DNA of 53,464 nucleotides from Streptococcus parasanguinis (GCF_019929185.1 NZ_JAHZPC010000015.1:1-53464); one strand, 5' to 3'. Counted from the stretch's first letter, positions 38,343 to 48,104 are shown. Made by a program: numbers and translations. Notes: a model not told the origin generated them from the letters alone.

Positions 38343-38971
38343 TGATACAATCCTTCTTTCTTGATGTAGTCCAAGACTGGTTTTGGCAACATAAAATTCG
38401 GCGTCCGGCCTTTTGCCACAAAATCACGCACCATACTAGAGGAGATGTCCATTAGAGGAACATCCACCCAGATCACCGGATAAGAAGTCCCTGCCTTATA
38501 GCGTGGTCGCTGTACCCCGACAAATTGCACAATCTCCACCAATTCATCGATGCGGTGCCATTTTGGTAAATAATCCACCATATCTGCACCAATGATGAAG
38601 TAATAATCTGTGTCTGGATCCCGTTCATTGAGCAAGAGCATGGTGTCGTAGGTATAGGAAATCCCTTTTCGTTCGAGCTCGATCGTCTCGATTTCCAGAC
38701 CTTCAATGCCTTCAATAGCTAATTCCAGCATCTTAAGGCGATGGTGCTCTGCAATCGTCCCCTTGGCATCGACATGCGGTGGCTCATACTCAGGCATCAA
38801 GAGCACCTTATCTAACCCTAATTGTTGGCGCACTTGATCCGCAACGACCAAATGGGCATTGTGGACCGGATTGAAATTTCCACCCAAAATACCAACTTGT
38901 TTGCGTTTCTTGTCTTTGATCTCTGGCTCTAACTCTACCTTGGTAAAAGGAGTCAATAGTTCAATTGCCAT
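38339..38971 (-). CDS. nadD: Nicotinate-nucleotide adenylyltransferase
   Basis: NadD makes deamido-NAD from nicotinate mononucleotide. The motif [19 protein letters not shown] (GxFxPxHxGH type, here HNAH) and the C-terminal [14 protein letters not shown] are present. The 210-residue length is normal. It lies 21 bp after yhbY. Confidence 0.96.
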   Translation of the reverse strand: MAIELLTPFTKVELEPEIKDKKRKQVGILGGNFNPVHNAHLVVADQVRQQLGLDKVLLMPEYEPPHVDAKGTIAEHHRLKMLELAIEGIEGLEIETIELERKGISYTYDTMLLLNERDPDTDYYFIIGADMVDYLPKWHRIDELVEIVQFVGVQRPRYKAGTSYPVIWVDVPLMDISSSMVRDFVAKGRTPNFMLPKPVLDYIKKEGLYQ

Positions 38972-38992
38972 AGGTTTGCTCTCCTCGATGTC

Positions 38993-39304
38993 TTAAATTT
39001 CTTTTACCTTCGCTGAAATTTTACGATTTTCTTTTTTGCTCGATTGTTTGAACAAGATGAGAATCCGACCAATCTTTTGGACCGTTTCCACACCGATTTC
39101 TTCTTCCAAGATTTCTGCGACTTCATGGATATTCTCATCCGTATTTTGAAGAAGAGTCACCTTGATCAATTCGCGCGCATCAAGCGCTTGGCGCACACTG
39201 GTTTTGATTTGGTCATTGAGCCCATTTTTCCCAATTTGGATAATGGGTTTGAGGCTGTGGGCTTGGCTGTTGAGGAAAGCCCGTTGTTTAGATGTTAATG
39301 TCAT
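38993..39304 (-). CDS. yhbY: CRM-domain RNA-binding protein YhbY
   Basis: The 103-residue CRM domain has the IIQIGKNGLND GxxG-type loop and LIKVTLLQNTDE. It associates with the pre-50S ribosome. It is separated from yqeH by a 222-bp gap full of hairpins, which is wider than the other gaps of this operon. Confidence 0.94.
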   Translation of the reverse strand: MTLTSKQRAFLNSQAHSLKPIIQIGKNGLNDQIKTSVRQALDARELIKVTLLQNTDENIHEVAEILEEEIGVETVQKIGRILILFKQSSKKENRKISAKVKEI

Positions 39305-39360
39305 GTTTTTACTTCCTTTTTTTGATCGTTATTTTAAGTGGTGGGGACGGCCGGAACTAA

Positions 39361-39502
39361 TTTTTCAAAGATCTCATCTTTGAAAAATGGATTTCCTCAC
39401 CTCAAAATGGAGCCTTGGTCTCCATTTTGCCCTTGCCAATCGATCGATTGGCAACTACACCACGGCAATAACGATCTCTTTATGAGCTCACTTCGTGCGC
39501 TC
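39361..39502. repeat. Cluster of four hairpins between yqeH and yhbY
   Basis: Four inverted repeats lie within 142 bp. The first has 12-bp perfect arms and a 3-base loop (39361-39387). The second has 10-bp perfect arms and a 7-base loop (39403-39429). The third is a 22-bp perfect palindrome centred at 39443/39444. The fourth is GAGCTCAC / GTGCGCTC around TTC (39484-39502, one G-T pair). None has a proper T-run on the minus strand. They lie inside the yqeH-yhbY transcript. Confidence 0.7.
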
Positions 39503-39526
39503 TTCAATTCATTCTATTACAAATTT

Positions 39527-40633
39527 TTAAATGATAGCTTTGCGGGTAACGACGGCGACGCCTTCTGGTGCCCAGACGGCTACTTTGGCTTCTCCATTGA
39601 CGCGGATCCAGCCGAGTCCTGAGATAACGAGGTCAGTCTTGTCCTTGATGGTAAACTCATGGGAAATCAAAGGCGGGAATTCTTCTTTTTCCTTGCTGTT
39701 AGGAGGGGTTAGTAAGCCACCGACATGCTTGTCATAAAAAGCGGTCGCGCCCTCAAGCTTGGTTCGGTGAAGCTTGAGTTCGTTGTCAAAGAAGGCGGTG
39801 AAACCTTGCTTTTCCCCCTTAATAAAGTCAAAGCGTCCCAAGCCACCCAAGAAAAGGGTTTGCTCTGGATTGAGCTGATAAGTCTTAGGCTTGATTTCCT
39901 TTTTAGGACTGACATACTTGAGGTTTTTCGCCGTCAAGTAGTGAGCCATCTGGTGGCGATGGATAATCCCTGGTGTATCGTAGATGTAGGATCCATCGTC
40001 CAGTGGGATTTCGATCTTGTCCAGTGTCGTCCCTGGGAAGCGAGAGGTCGTAATGATATCCTTGTCCCCAGTGATTTCTTGGATGATCGCATTGATAAGG
40101 GTCGATTTCCCAACGTTGGTCACACCCACCACATAGACGTCACGGCCCTTACGGTACTGCTCAATCTTTTCCATCAAGTCCTTGATAGCACTCTTGTTTT
40201 GGGCAGAGGTGAGGACCACATCGACAGGACGCATGCCTTCTTCGTGGGCCCGCTCCATCAACCAATGGGTTACCTTGCTGTCCTTGACAGACTTGGGCAA
40301 GATGTCTTTTTTGTTTCCGACCAAGAGAACATCATTTCCTGCTACAAAGCGTGGTAAGCCAGGGATAACGGATCCATTAAAATCAAAAATATCCACTACA
40401 TTGACCACGAGAGCATCACTATCTCCTACTTCGTGAAGGAGTTTTAGGAAATCATCATCTGTCAGATGCACATCAGTGATTTCATTGTAGTGACGCAGAC
40501 GGAAACAGCGTTGGCAATAAACCTCGCCTGTTTCCAAGCCCTTTTCAAGAGCTGATTGGGGAGTATAGCCTAGCCCCTCTTTGTTTTCTGTCTGAATGGG
40601 GGCTCCACAGCCAATACAGAATAATTCTTCCAT
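39527..40633 (-). CDS. yqeH: Ribosome biogenesis GTPase YqeH
   Basis: This circularly permuted GTPase of 368 residues is needed for 30S assembly. The N-terminal zinc finger has CIGCGAP and CQRC. The motif order is permuted: NKKD (G4) comes first, then GVTNVGKSTLIN (G1), then DTPG (G3). A C-terminal domain follows. It is 2 bp after yqeG. Confidence 0.96.
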   Translation of the reverse strand: MEELFCIGCGAPIQTENKEGLGYTPQSALEKGLETGEVYCQRCFRLRHYNEITDVHLTDDDFLKLLHEVGDSDALVVNVVDIFDFNGSVIPGLPRFVAGNDVLLVGNKKDILPKSVKDSKVTHWLMERAHEEGMRPVDVVLTSAQNKSAIKDLMEKIEQYRKGRDVYVVGVTNVGKSTLINAIIQEITGDKDIITTSRFPGTTLDKIEIPLDDGSYIYDTPGIIHRHQMAHYLTAKNLKYVSPKKEIKPKTYQLNPEQTLFLGGLGRFDFIKGEKQGFTAFFDNELKLHRTKLEGATAFYDKHVGGLLTPPNSKEKEEFPPLISHEFTIKDKTDLVISGLGWIRVNGEAKVAVWAPEGVAVVTRKAII

Positions 40634-40635
40634 TC

Positions 40636-41175
40636 TTAAATTCCTTTTTTGTATACAATCGGACCATATTTCTCGGCCATTTGCTTCATGACACGGCGTT
40701 CACGCGCCCGGTTGATCTGCGTCTTGATCGAGTCATGCTCAACCAAAGGCTTGACCAAAATCGAACGAATGCCTGCACGATGGGCAGCCCGAATATCGGT
40801 CATCAGTTGATCCCCGACCATGACCACTTCATTTTTCTCATAGTGGAAACGTTTGAGGGCACGATCAATCCCAAAAGTAAAGGGCTTGAGCGACCAGGCT
40901 TCATAGTCAATATCAAATTTCTCAACAGCGCGCTTGACCCGTTTGGGACTATTATTAGACACCACGATAACCCGAATCCCTCCATCACGAAGGTCATGCA
41001 ACCACTGGCGCATCTCAGGAGTTCCATCCGGATTATTCCAAGCAATCAAGGTATTATCCAAATCCACAAGGACCGCCTTGATACCCTGTTTTTTCAAGTC
41101 TGTAACGGTGAGATCATAGGCTGCTTCCACCGCAAAATCTGGTTTGTAATTTTCGATTGACACGTTTTTCTCCAA
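40636..41175 (-). CDS. yqeG: HAD phosphatase YqeG (subfamily IIIA)
   Basis: The 179-residue HAD protein has the DLDNTL nucleophile motif (about residue 38), VVSNNS as motif II, and GDQLMTDIRAAHRAG as motif IV. The family resembles phosphatidylglycerophosphatases; the streptococcal substrate is not established. It starts the operon that runs to rsfS. Confidence 0.92.
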   Translation of the reverse strand: MEKNVSIENYKPDFAVEAAYDLTVTDLKKQGIKAVLVDLDNTLIAWNNPDGTPEMRQWLHDLRDGGIRVIVVSNNSPKRVKRAVEKFDIDYEAWSLKPFTFGIDRALKRFHYEKNEVVMVGDQLMTDIRAAHRAGIRSILVKPLVEHDSIKTQINRARERRVMKQMAEKYGPIVYKKGI

Positions 41176-41292
41176 ACATTCGTATTCTCCCCATTATAGC
41201 ATAAAATAGGCTTTTTAGCACGGATGACTTGATCTCAGAGGAGAGGGCTACTTATAAACAAATGTAGAATGTCTCCGTTACTTTTTCTAGAC

Positions 41293-41318
41293 AAAAAAAC
41301 TTTCCAAAATGGAAAGTT
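41293..41318 (-). terminator. Terminator of the hypothetical membrane protein gene
   Basis: AACTTTCC pairs with GGAAAGTT (41299-41306 and 41311-41318), followed on the minus strand by seven T. Confidence 0.75.
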
Positions 41319-41346
41319 CTGATGTTAGAGTGGAGAGCCGTTTTAT

Positions 41347-42036
41347 TCACAATTTGGACTTTTTTCCATTCTTTTCTTCCTGCGAATTCTTATAATATAT
41401 GAATTGAAGGTCGCTAACAATACTAGTAGCACCTACTTTTTCTTCTCTTTCGATATGAAGCACTTTAGAAAATTTCTGAAAATCACTTTCTTCAACACTT
41501 GGTGCAATACGAATATCTACAGATTGCCAACTATCATCTTTCACTTCATATCCAACCAAAACAATCACAAAGTCATTTCCAACCTGCTGTCGACCTGATA
41601 GCAACATGGATGCTTTTCCAAACAACGCATCATAATATGTTGGATTAGATATCGCAAATAGGATAATATCTTGTCTTTTTAATTTTCCATCAACACTGGC
41701 TATGGGAATTTTATCAATATTCTCAATCATAGGTAAAACGGTGTCACGTTTTAACCCTTCAAAACTCCATTCATTGTTATAATCTGATTTGGGATTCATA
41801 ATTTTATCATAACTGTATAGATACTCCGCTCCCATACTAAGAAAGAATAAGACAAAAGGAATACAAGTAACAATCAGGACACGTTTTTTATTTCCTGCTA
41901 AGAGATCAAACATGACATAACTGAAATAAATTAATAACCCCCAGGAAAGTGTATTTTGATTGATGAAAGTATCTCGCACATTAGTAAAAGCTATTTCCCA
42001 TAATTTCTGATGGTATAAATTTATATATTCTTCCAC
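41347..42036 (-). CDS. Hypothetical two-helix membrane protein
   Basis: I do not recognise this 229-residue protein. The start is GTG at 42036 with GAGGAGG upstream. Two hydrophobic helices lie at about residues 29-45 and 52-70. A larger domain of about 150 residues follows, with no known catalytic motif, ending in a basic tail. The gene is visibly more AT-rich than its neighbours and has its own terminator, suggesting an accessory insertion between yqeG and the TVP38 gene. Confidence 0.75.
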   Translation of the reverse strand: MEEYINLYHQKLWEIAFTNVRDTFINQNTLSWGLLIYFSYVMFDLLAGNKKRVLIVTCIPFVLFFLSMGAEYLYSYDKIMNPKSDYNNEWSFEGLKRDTVLPMIENIDKIPIASVDGKLKRQDIILFAISNPTYYDALFGKASMLLSGRQQVGNDFVIVLVGYEVKDDSWQSVDIRIAPSVEESDFQKFSKVLHIEREEKVGATSIVSDLQFIYYKNSQEEKNGKKSKL

Positions 42037-42179
42037 TACATCCTCCTCTAATATCTATGATAATTCGAGCCTCAATTACATCATTATACCATCTTTTAAG
42101 GCTTTCATCACCTCCATCACCAGAGCTTACAAATAGACAAAAAAATGGTATAGTAGAAGAAAAAATACACGGAAGAGTT

Positions 42180-42800
42180 ATGATAACAAAAGAAAAAAAA
42201 TTGAGGGAGGTCTCACCTCTCCTCCAGCGCATCATTAATTGGTCATCTATCATTGGTGCTCTCGGGACCTTGGCCTTTTGTATCTGGGCCTACTTTTCTG
42301 GCATCCTTCAATCCAAAGAAACCTTGTCAGCTTTTATTTTGCAAGCCGGAATCTTCGGGCCACCGCTCTTTATCTTTCTTCAGATCCTTCAAACAGTGGT
42401 CCCTATTATTCCTGGCGCCCTGACATCTGTAGCAGGTGTCTTCATCTACGGCCATATTATCGGGACCATCTACAATTACATCGGGATCGTGATTGGCTGT
42501 GCCATTATCTTCCACCTAGCCAGAATGTATGGGCCTAAGTTCGTCCAATCCATGGTCAGTCAGAAAACCTACGACAAGTACATTGGCTGGCTCAATGAAG
42601 GCAAGCGGTTCGATCGCTTCTTTATCTTCATGATGATCTGGCCGGTTAGTCCCGCCGACTTCATCTGTATGCTGGCAGGTCTGACCAATATGACCTTCAA
42701 ACGCTACATGACCATCATCATCCTCTGTAAACCCATCACCCTCGTCATCTACACCTACGGCCTGACCTATATCATCGATTATTTCTGGAAAATGGTCTAA
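42180..42800 (+). CDS. TVP38/TMEM64 family membrane protein
   Basis: The start ATG at 42180 has GGAAGAG upstream (206 residues). A TATAGT box with TGG before it lies about 30 bp upstream. Five to six hydrophobic helices are seen, with the SNARE-assoc/DedA-like core (FLQILQTVVPIIPGALTSVAG, GCAIIFHLARMYGPKFVQ, WPVSPADFICMLAGLTNM). DedA relatives include lipid-carrier transporters; the function of this one is unknown. Confidence 0.88.
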   Translation: MITKEKKLREVSPLLQRIINWSSIIGALGTLAFCIWAYFSGILQSKETLSAFILQAGIFGPPLFIFLQILQTVVPIIPGALTSVAGVFIYGHIIGTIYNYIGIVIGCAIIFHLARMYGPKFVQSMVSQKTYDKYIGWLNEGKRFDRFFIFMMIWPVSPADFICMLAGLTNMTFKRYMTIIILCKPITLVIYTYGLTYIIDYFWKMV

Positions 42801-42837
42801 AAATAGGTTACTTAAACTTTTTCTCTTACAGAATCAT

Positions 42838-42866
42838 ACAAAAAACACGGCATTCCGCCGTGTTTC
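42838..42866. terminator. Terminator of valS (possibly bidirectional)
   Basis: AAACACGGC pairs with GCCGTGTTT (42843-42851 and 42857-42865), with a T-run on the minus strand. Confidence 0.75.
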
Positions 42867-42871
42867 TGTGT

Positions 42872-45520
42872 TTATTTAACGAGTTTCTTCATCTCATCAA
42901 TACGTGCTACAGTCGCGTCGTATTTAGCTTGATAGTCGGCTTGTTTGTCGCGTTCTTTTTGGACGACTTCTGGTTTGGCATTGGCTACGAAGCGTTCGTT
43001 AGAGAGCTTCTTACCGACCATATCCAGTTCTTTTTGCCATTTGGCTAATTCTTTTTCAAGACGAGCCAATTCTTCTTCAACATTAAGAAGGTCAGCAAGT
43101 GGCAAGTAGATTTCTGCGCCTGTGATGATGCTTGACATAACCAAGTCAGGCACTTCGACATCTGCTGCAATTTCCAAGTGTTCTGGGTTTGTGAAACGTT
43201 TGATGTAGTTGACATTATCATTAAAGAAAGCATCAAGCTTGCTGTCGCTTGTCTTGATCAAGATAGTGATTGGCTTACTTGGCGCTACGTTCACTTCTGC
43301 ACGTGAGTTACGAACGGAGCGAATCACATCTTTAAGAGCTTCTACACCAGCTGCTGCTTCCTCGTTTTCAAACTCTGGACGAACCACTGGGTATTCCGCC
43401 GTCACGATTGTTCCTTCAGAGATTTGGCCGTAGATTTCTTCAGTTACGAATGGCATAATTGGGTGAAGGAGACGCAAGATTTGGTCCAAAGTGTAAAGAA
43501 GAACAGAGCGTGTGATAACTTTTTCGTCTTCGTTATCGCTGTATAGCACTTCCTTAGTCAACTCAACATACCAGTCCGCAAACTCATCCCAGATGAAGTT
43601 GTAGAGGATGTGACCAGCCACACCGAATTCAAACTTATCAAAATTTTCAGTGACTTTTCCAATAGTTTCGTTGAGGTTGTGGAGAATCCAACGGTCTGTC
43701 ACGTTACCTGATTGACCAGCAGCGACTTTAGCCACATTTTCACGCGCCACATCCAAGGTCAAACCTTCATTGTTCATGAGGATATAACGTGAGATGTTCC
43801 AAATCTTGTTAATGAAGTTCCATGACGCATCCATTTTCTCGTAAGAGAAACGCACGTCTTGCCCTGGTGCAGACCCGTTTGAAAGGAACCAACGAAGGGC
43901 ATCGGCACCGTATTTCTCAATAACATCCATTGGGTCAATCCCGTTACCGAGTGACTTAGACATCTTGCGTCCTTGTTCGTCACGGATAAGGCCGTGGATC
44001 AAGACATTCTTAAATGGTTGGCGTCCTGTGAATTCCAATGATTGGAAGATCATACGAGACACCCAGAAGAAGATGATGTCGTAACCTGTTACCAAGGTTG
44101 AAGTTGGGAAGTAACGTTTGAAGTCTTCTGAGTCGACATCAGGCCAGCCCATGGTTGAGAATGGCCAAAGGGCAGAACTGAACCACGTATCCAAGACATC
44201 TTCGTCCTGAGTCCATCCGTCACCTTCTGGAGCTTCTTCGCCAACATACATTTCACCCTCAGCATTGTACCAAGCAGGGATTTGGTGACCCCACCAGAGC
44301 TGACGAGAAATTACCCAGTCATGGACATTTTCCATCCATTGAAGGAAGGTATCGTTGAAACGAGGTGGGTAGAATTCTACCTTATCGTCTGTGTCTTGGT
44401 TAGCAATAGCATTTTTCGCCAATTGATCCATCTTCACAAACCATTGCGTAGACAAGCGTGGCTCAACCATCACCCCTGTACGCTCTGAGTGACCAACTGA
44501 GTGGGTCATCTTCTCAATCTTAACAAGGGCACCAATTTCTTCTAACTTCTTGATAACAGCCTTACGAGCTTCAAAGCGGTCCATGCCATTGAATTCACCA
44601 GCCAATTCATTCATAGTACCATCATCGTTCATAACGTTGACTTGTGGCAAGTTATGACGTTGTCCAACCAAGAAGTCATTAGGGTCATGGGCAGGAGTGA
44701 TTTTCACCACACCAGTACCAAATTCAGGGTCTGCGTGTTCATCACCAACGATTGGGATTGGCTTGTTCAAGATTGGCAAGATAACATTTTTACCAATCAA
44801 GTCTTTATAACGGTCATCATTTGGGTTAACCGCTACGGCAGTATCCCCAAACATGGTTTCAGGACGTGTTGTTGCTACTTCAAGGGCACGTGAACCGTCT
44901 TCCAACATGTAGTTCATGTGGTAGAAGGCACCTTCGACATCCTTGTGAATCACCTCGATATCAGAAAGGGCTGTACGGGCTTTTGGATCCCAGTTGATGA
45001 TAAATTCACCACGGTAAATCCAACCTTTCTTGTAGAGCTCTACAAAGACCTTACGAACCGCTTTTGACAAACCTTCATCAAGGGTAAAGCGCTCACGAGA
45101 GTAGTCTACAGAGAGCCCCATTTTACCCCATTGTTCCTTGATAGTCGTCGCATACTCGTCTTTCCATTCCCAAACTTTTTCAAGGAATTTTTCACGACCC
45201 AGGTCATAACGAGAGATGCCGTCCTCAGCCAAACGCGCTTCTACTTTAGCTTGAGTGGCAATCCCAGCATGGTCCATACCAGGAAGCCAAAGCGTGTCAA
45301 ATCCTTGCATGCGTTTTTGACGGATGATGATATCTTGAAGAGTTGTATCCCAAGCGTGACCAAGGTGAAGTTTCCCAGTTACGTTTGGTGGTGGAATGAC
45401 GATTGAATAAGGCTTAGCCTTTTTATCGCCAGAAGGCTTAAAAACATCCTCATCAAGCCATTTTTGGTAACGACCAGCCTCAACCTCGGCTGGATTGTAT
45501 TTAGGTGAAAGTTCTTTCAT
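42872..45520 (-). CDS. valS: Valyl-tRNA synthetase
   Basis: This class I synthetase of 882 residues charges tRNA-Val and edits threonine. HIGH reads HLGH in [16 protein letters not shown], and KMSKS is in [12 protein letters not shown]-terminal coiled coil ([20 protein letters not shown] onward) is the ValS tail. The start is only 20 bp after the nuclease stop and has no own leader. The Val-type T-box lies 4.1 kb upstream, before the flavin reductase gene, so valS appears to be the last gene of a four-gene T-box operon. Confidence 0.98.
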   Translation of the reverse strand: MKELSPKYNPAEVEAGRYQKWLDEDVFKPSGDKKAKPYSIVIPPPNVTGKLHLGHAWDTTLQDIIIRQKRMQGFDTLWLPGMDHAGIATQAKVEARLAEDGISRYDLGREKFLEKVWEWKDEYATTIKEQWGKMGLSVDYSRERFTLDEGLSKAVRKVFVELYKKGWIYRGEFIINWDPKARTALSDIEVIHKDVEGAFYHMNYMLEDGSRALEVATTRPETMFGDTAVAVNPNDDRYKDLIGKNVILPILNKPIPIVGDEHADPEFGTGVVKITPAHDPNDFLVGQRHNLPQVNVMNDDGTMNELAGEFNGMDRFEARKAVIKKLEEIGALVKIEKMTHSVGHSERTGVMVEPRLSTQWFVKMDQLAKNAIANQDTDDKVEFYPPRFNDTFLQWMENVHDWVISRQLWWGHQIPAWYNAEGEMYVGEEAPEGDGWTQDEDVLDTWFSSALWPFSTMGWPDVDSEDFKRYFPTSTLVTGYDIIFFWVSRMIFQSLEFTGRQPFKNVLIHGLIRDEQGRKMSKSLGNGIDPMDVIEKYGADALRWFLSNGSAPGQDVRFSYEKMDASWNFINKIWNISRYILMNNEGLTLDVARENVAKVAAGQSGNVTDRWILHNLNETIGKVTENFDKFEFGVAGHILYNFIWDEFADWYVELTKEVLYSDNEDEKVITRSVLLYTLDQILRLLHPIMPFVTEEIYGQISEGTIVTAEYPVVRPEFENEEAAAGVEALKDVIRSVRNSRAEVNVAPSKPITILIKTSDSKLDAFFNDNVNYIKRFTNPEHLEIAADVEVPDLVMSSIITGAEIYLPLADLLNVEEELARLEKELAKWQKELDMVGKKLSNERFVANAKPEVVQKERDKQADYQAKYDATVARIDEMKKLVK

Positions 45521-45540
45521 TTTAGTTCTCCTTTGTTCTG

Positions 45541-46272
45541 TTATTCTAAAACTGTAAAAATTGCATCTTTATAATCGATCTTTAGTCTAGAATCGATATT
45601 TGGTATAAACACATGTATAGATTTAATCGTTACAAAATTAGAATATTTTTCTGTTTTCTTGTTAAATATAGCTTTTAAACAAATACCTCTAGGAATTAAA
45701 TCATCATCACTATAAATCAATTTCACATAATAAAGCACTTGTGAATTAGTATTCTCATCCAAAAATTTCTTAATTTCAGACTCGTAATAGGCCAAGTTTT
45801 TTCCAACTTTTAAATCACCTTCCTTGGTTGCTTTGCTAGATTTATTACTCCATTCAGTTTGAGTAAAATACTTCCTATCCTTATCACATTCCCAATTGTC
45901 ATCTGGATATAATTCATGAGCAATTATATGACCTCTGTTAATATAAGTGACACTACTATTAAGTTCCTTATCCCACCCAACTGGTGTAACTTTTTTACTA
46001 AATTCTTTTGGCCTTGGTTTGTTTGCTAAAAAATTTTTAGTAAGCAAGACTTTGCACCCTATAGGCAATAGGACTTCTTCCTCACTTTTCACGATTCTTT
46101 TCGATTGATAAAAGTCTAAACCTCGAGAAGAAATAGTCAATCTAACTTTTCTTCTAATATGAAAGCTACCGTTATCAAAAATTAATCTATCTTTCGAACT
46201 CACACCCAGTTGTTTAAGAACTGTTTTAGTGAGTACGGCATCAAATAATTCATATTCTTTTAACCTATTCAT
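45541..46272 (-). CDS. DNA/RNA non-specific endonuclease-like protein without signal peptide
   Basis: I choose the ATG at 46272, with GGGAG 7 bp upstream (243 residues). The C-terminal half matches the beta-beta-alpha metal nuclease family of streptococcal EndA and Spd. [12 protein letters not shown] (catalytic His115 in the DRGH position, here NRGH), [10 protein letters not shown] (metal-binding Asn143), [11 protein letters not shown], and [14 protein letters not shown] occur in the family order. Secreted relatives carry a signal peptide; this one begins with a charged, soluble domain. It may be cytoplasmic or use another export route. It is more AT-rich than valS and overlaps the GNAT gene by 8 bp. 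Confidence 0.78.
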   Translation of the reverse strand: MNRLKEYELFDAVLTKTVLKQLGVSSKDRLIFDNGSFHIRRKVRLTISSRGLDFYQSKRIVKSEEEVLLPIGCKVLLTKNFLANKPRPKEFSKKVTPVGWDKELNSSVTYINRGHIIAHELYPDDNWECDKDRKYFTQTEWSNKSSKATKEGDLKVGKNLAYYESEIKKFLDENTNSQVLYYVKLIYSDDDLIPRGICLKAIFNKKTEKYSNFVTIKSIHVFIPNIDSRLKIDYKDAIFTVLE

Positions 46273-46831
46273 AGTATAACTCCCACTCACTCTTCAGCAA
46301 GCCATATCTCAAATCATCACAGCGATTGCCCTGAGCATCTTTGCGGTCCCTTATACGAGCTTCGAGGGTAAAACCAAGCTTCTCAGCGACTCGTTGACTT
46401 TGGACATTGTAGCCAAAGCAAGACAATTCTATCTTGTGAAGTCCCAATTCTTTAAAAGCTAAATCAATCAAGGCATGTGCTGCTTCTGGCACATAACCGC
46501 GACCCCAATAATCTGGGTGTAAGGTATAGCCAATTTCCAGCACATCATCTTCGTAGCGATGGTTGAAGTCAACAGAGCCAATGATTTTATCGGTTCCTTT
46601 GACCACAATGCCGTAACCAGCTGGAAGATTTTCTTTTTGATTGCGATCGGGAAGGATATGCTCTAGATAATAGATCTCGTCTTCCAAGGTCTTGACGGGT
46701 GGAAAACCTGCTGGGTAAGAGACTTCTGGAAGACTAGCGTAAGCATGGATGTCCTCTGCATCAGCCACTGTTCGGACTCGTAAGACCAGACGATCCGTTT
46801 CGATTCGTTCTGGCAGTTCAGCTCTTGTCAT
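46265..46831 (-). CDS. GNAT family N-acetyltransferase (RimJ/RimL type)
   Basis: The start ATG at 46831 has GAGGAAGA upstream (188 residues). IETDRLVLRVRTVADAEDIHAYAS is the RimJ-like opening. LEIGYTLHPDYWGRGYVPEAAHALIDLAF carries the acetyl-CoA pyrophosphate loop (GRGYV). The substrate is unknown; it may be a protein N-terminus or an antibiotic. It overlaps the flavin reductase end by 14 bp and the nuclease start by 8 bp. Confidence 0.9.
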   Translation of the reverse strand: MTRAELPERIETDRLVLRVRTVADAEDIHAYASLPEVSYPAGFPPVKTLEDEIYYLEHILPDRNQKENLPAGYGIVVKGTDKIIGSVDFNHRYEDDVLEIGYTLHPDYWGRGYVPEAAHALIDLAFKELGLHKIELSCFGYNVQSQRVAEKLGFTLEARIRDRKDAQGNRCDDLRYGLLKSEWELYYE

Positions 46832-47396
46832 TCTTCTTCCTCGCTTTCTTGATAAAGCACCCCATGGGATCGACTCGGTCATCTAGATAACGGTAAACAC
46901 GCTGATGGCCGTCCCCCATAAAGTAAGTCGGCGCAAAACGGTCATTTTTAAAATGCCCCTTGTCATCTAAGAGCTCTGGATCAGCCAGTCGCTCAAGAAT
47001 CTTAGCAAAGATATGGCAGATGCCATCTTCCTCGACAATCCGATCTACCTGGCAATCCAAAACGACTGGACAAGCCTCCAAAATCGGAGCCTGAGTCCGT
47101 TCAGAAATCTCGTAGTCTAGCCCTAGGTGTTCCAACTTCTCCCGATGGCTGATAAACCCAGCCTGCTCCATCTCAAGCATAAAGTTTTCATCAGGGATGT
47201 TCACAGTGAACTGTTGATAATGCTTAATCTGGTTAGCCGCATTTTCCTCACTACCAACCCCGATGACCAGCCAATCTCCCAGGCTATAAGAGGAACTGCA
47301 GGTCGTGATATTGTGCCCAAAGTTCTGGTCCTGATACCCCAAGATGAAGATCGGAAAACCATAGTAGAGTTTACTGGTGTTAAAAGATTGTTTCAT
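46818..47396 (-). CDS. Flavin reductase family protein (FMN-binding)
   Basis: The 192-residue protein resembles the flavin reductase-like split-barrel family: early ITTCSSSYSLGDWLVIGVGSEENAANQIKHYQQFTVNIPD, then CPVVLDCQVDRIVEEDGICHIFAKI. It would bind FMN; the partner is unknown. It is the first gene behind the Val T-box leader. Confidence 0.85.
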   Translation of the reverse strand: MKQSFNTSKLYYGFPIFILGYQDQNFGHNITTCSSSYSLGDWLVIGVGSEENAANQIKHYQQFTVNIPDENFMLEMEQAGFISHREKLEHLGLDYEISERTQAPILEACPVVLDCQVDRIVEEDGICHIFAKILERLADPELLDDKGHFKNDRFAPTYFMGDGHQRVYRYLDDRVDPMGCFIKKARKKNDKS

Positions 47397-47423
47397 GACA
47401 AGCTCCTTTGGCTAGGCTGCAAC

Positions 47424-47615
47424 AAAAAAATCGCCCCTGTCATCAATCTGACAGGGACGAATGTGTTGATCCGCGGTACCACCCAATTTCGGGCAATGCC
47501 CGCAACTTTGTTTATTTCATTTTCATCCATTAGCAACCAGTTTTGACACATTTGTGGACTTCTCAGCACCGCCACTTTCTGTAAAATGTGGGACTCAAAA
47601 CACCTCTAACAGGTT
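47424..47615 (-). promoter_or_regulatory. tRNA-Val-type T-box riboswitch leader
   Basis: On the minus strand the T-box core GGTGGTACCGCGG is followed by a TCGTCCCTGTCA / TGACAGGGGCGA terminator and seven T. Stem I has a GGTG-containing distal loop, an ACATTT / AAATGT arm and a GTTT / AAAC arm. Between AAATGT and AAAC lies GTCA, so the specifier reads GUC (Val) followed by A. This fits valS, the fourth gene downstream. Confidence 0.85.
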
Positions 47616-47616
47616 C

Positions 47617-47645
47617 ATTTTAGCAAGTTTTCCTGGAAATAGCAA
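47617..47645 (-). promoter_or_regulatory. Promoter of the Val T-box operon
   Basis: On the minus strand TTGCTA (47640-47645), 17 bp, TAAAAT (47617-47622) preceded by TGC, an extended -10. Confidence 0.6.
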
Positions 47646-47661
47646 GAAATCATAAAAGCGA

Positions 47662-48009
47662 TTATTTAAATTTAACGCCTAGTTCTTTCAATTTCTTGAT
47701 TGTAGCTGGGCCGATTCCTTTAAGGGCCAACAACTCTTTTTCTGTCCAGTTTGCGAAGTCCGCAACAGAGCGAATACCTTCATCATAGAATGTTTGCGCA
47801 CGATCAAGTGCCACACCTTCCAAACTTGCAGCAAATTCTTCCACTGAAGAAGCCGCTTGTTTCACTTCTTTCGCCACTGCTTTTGTAGCTTTCTCAACCT
47901 TTTTAGGTGTTTCTTTCACAGCTGCAGTTACAGTTGCGACAGCTTTTTTCAAAAGATGTCTATTTTGATGTTTGTATTGTTTCGCACGGTTTACGTTCTT
48001 CTTTGCCAT
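47662..48009 (-). CDS. Helix-hairpin-helix protein with Ala/Lys-rich N-terminus
   Basis: The 115-residue protein starts with a very basic segment and an Ala/Lys/Val/Thr-rich helical stretch (about residues 20-55), a bit like histone-like proteins. The C-terminus has a HhH DNA-binding motif (ELLALKGIGPATIKKLKELG). It may bind DNA or RNA; no role is known to me. Its promoter has a TACAAT box with TGA before it at 48105-48110, giving a leader of about 90 nt. Confidence 0.8.
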   Translation of the reverse strand: MAKKNVNRAKQYKHQNRHLLKKAVATVTAAVKETPKKVEKATKAVAKEVKQAASSVEEFAASLEGVALDRAQTFYDEGIRSVADFANWTEKELLALKGIGPATIKKLKELGVKFK

Positions 48010-48104
48010 TTTTCCTCCTAAATTCAGTGATCAATTCCTAAGGCAACAAGGTTTCATCACTATCATTCCATTCAAAAATCCGTTGATGTCATTTCAACTT
48101 TTTT

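Noticed and set aside
42057..42179. An N-terminal extension of 41 residues for the TVP38-like protein
   Set aside because: It would start before the TATAGT promoter, has no ribosome site and has no membrane-protein character. The ATG at 42180 has GGAAGAG upstream.
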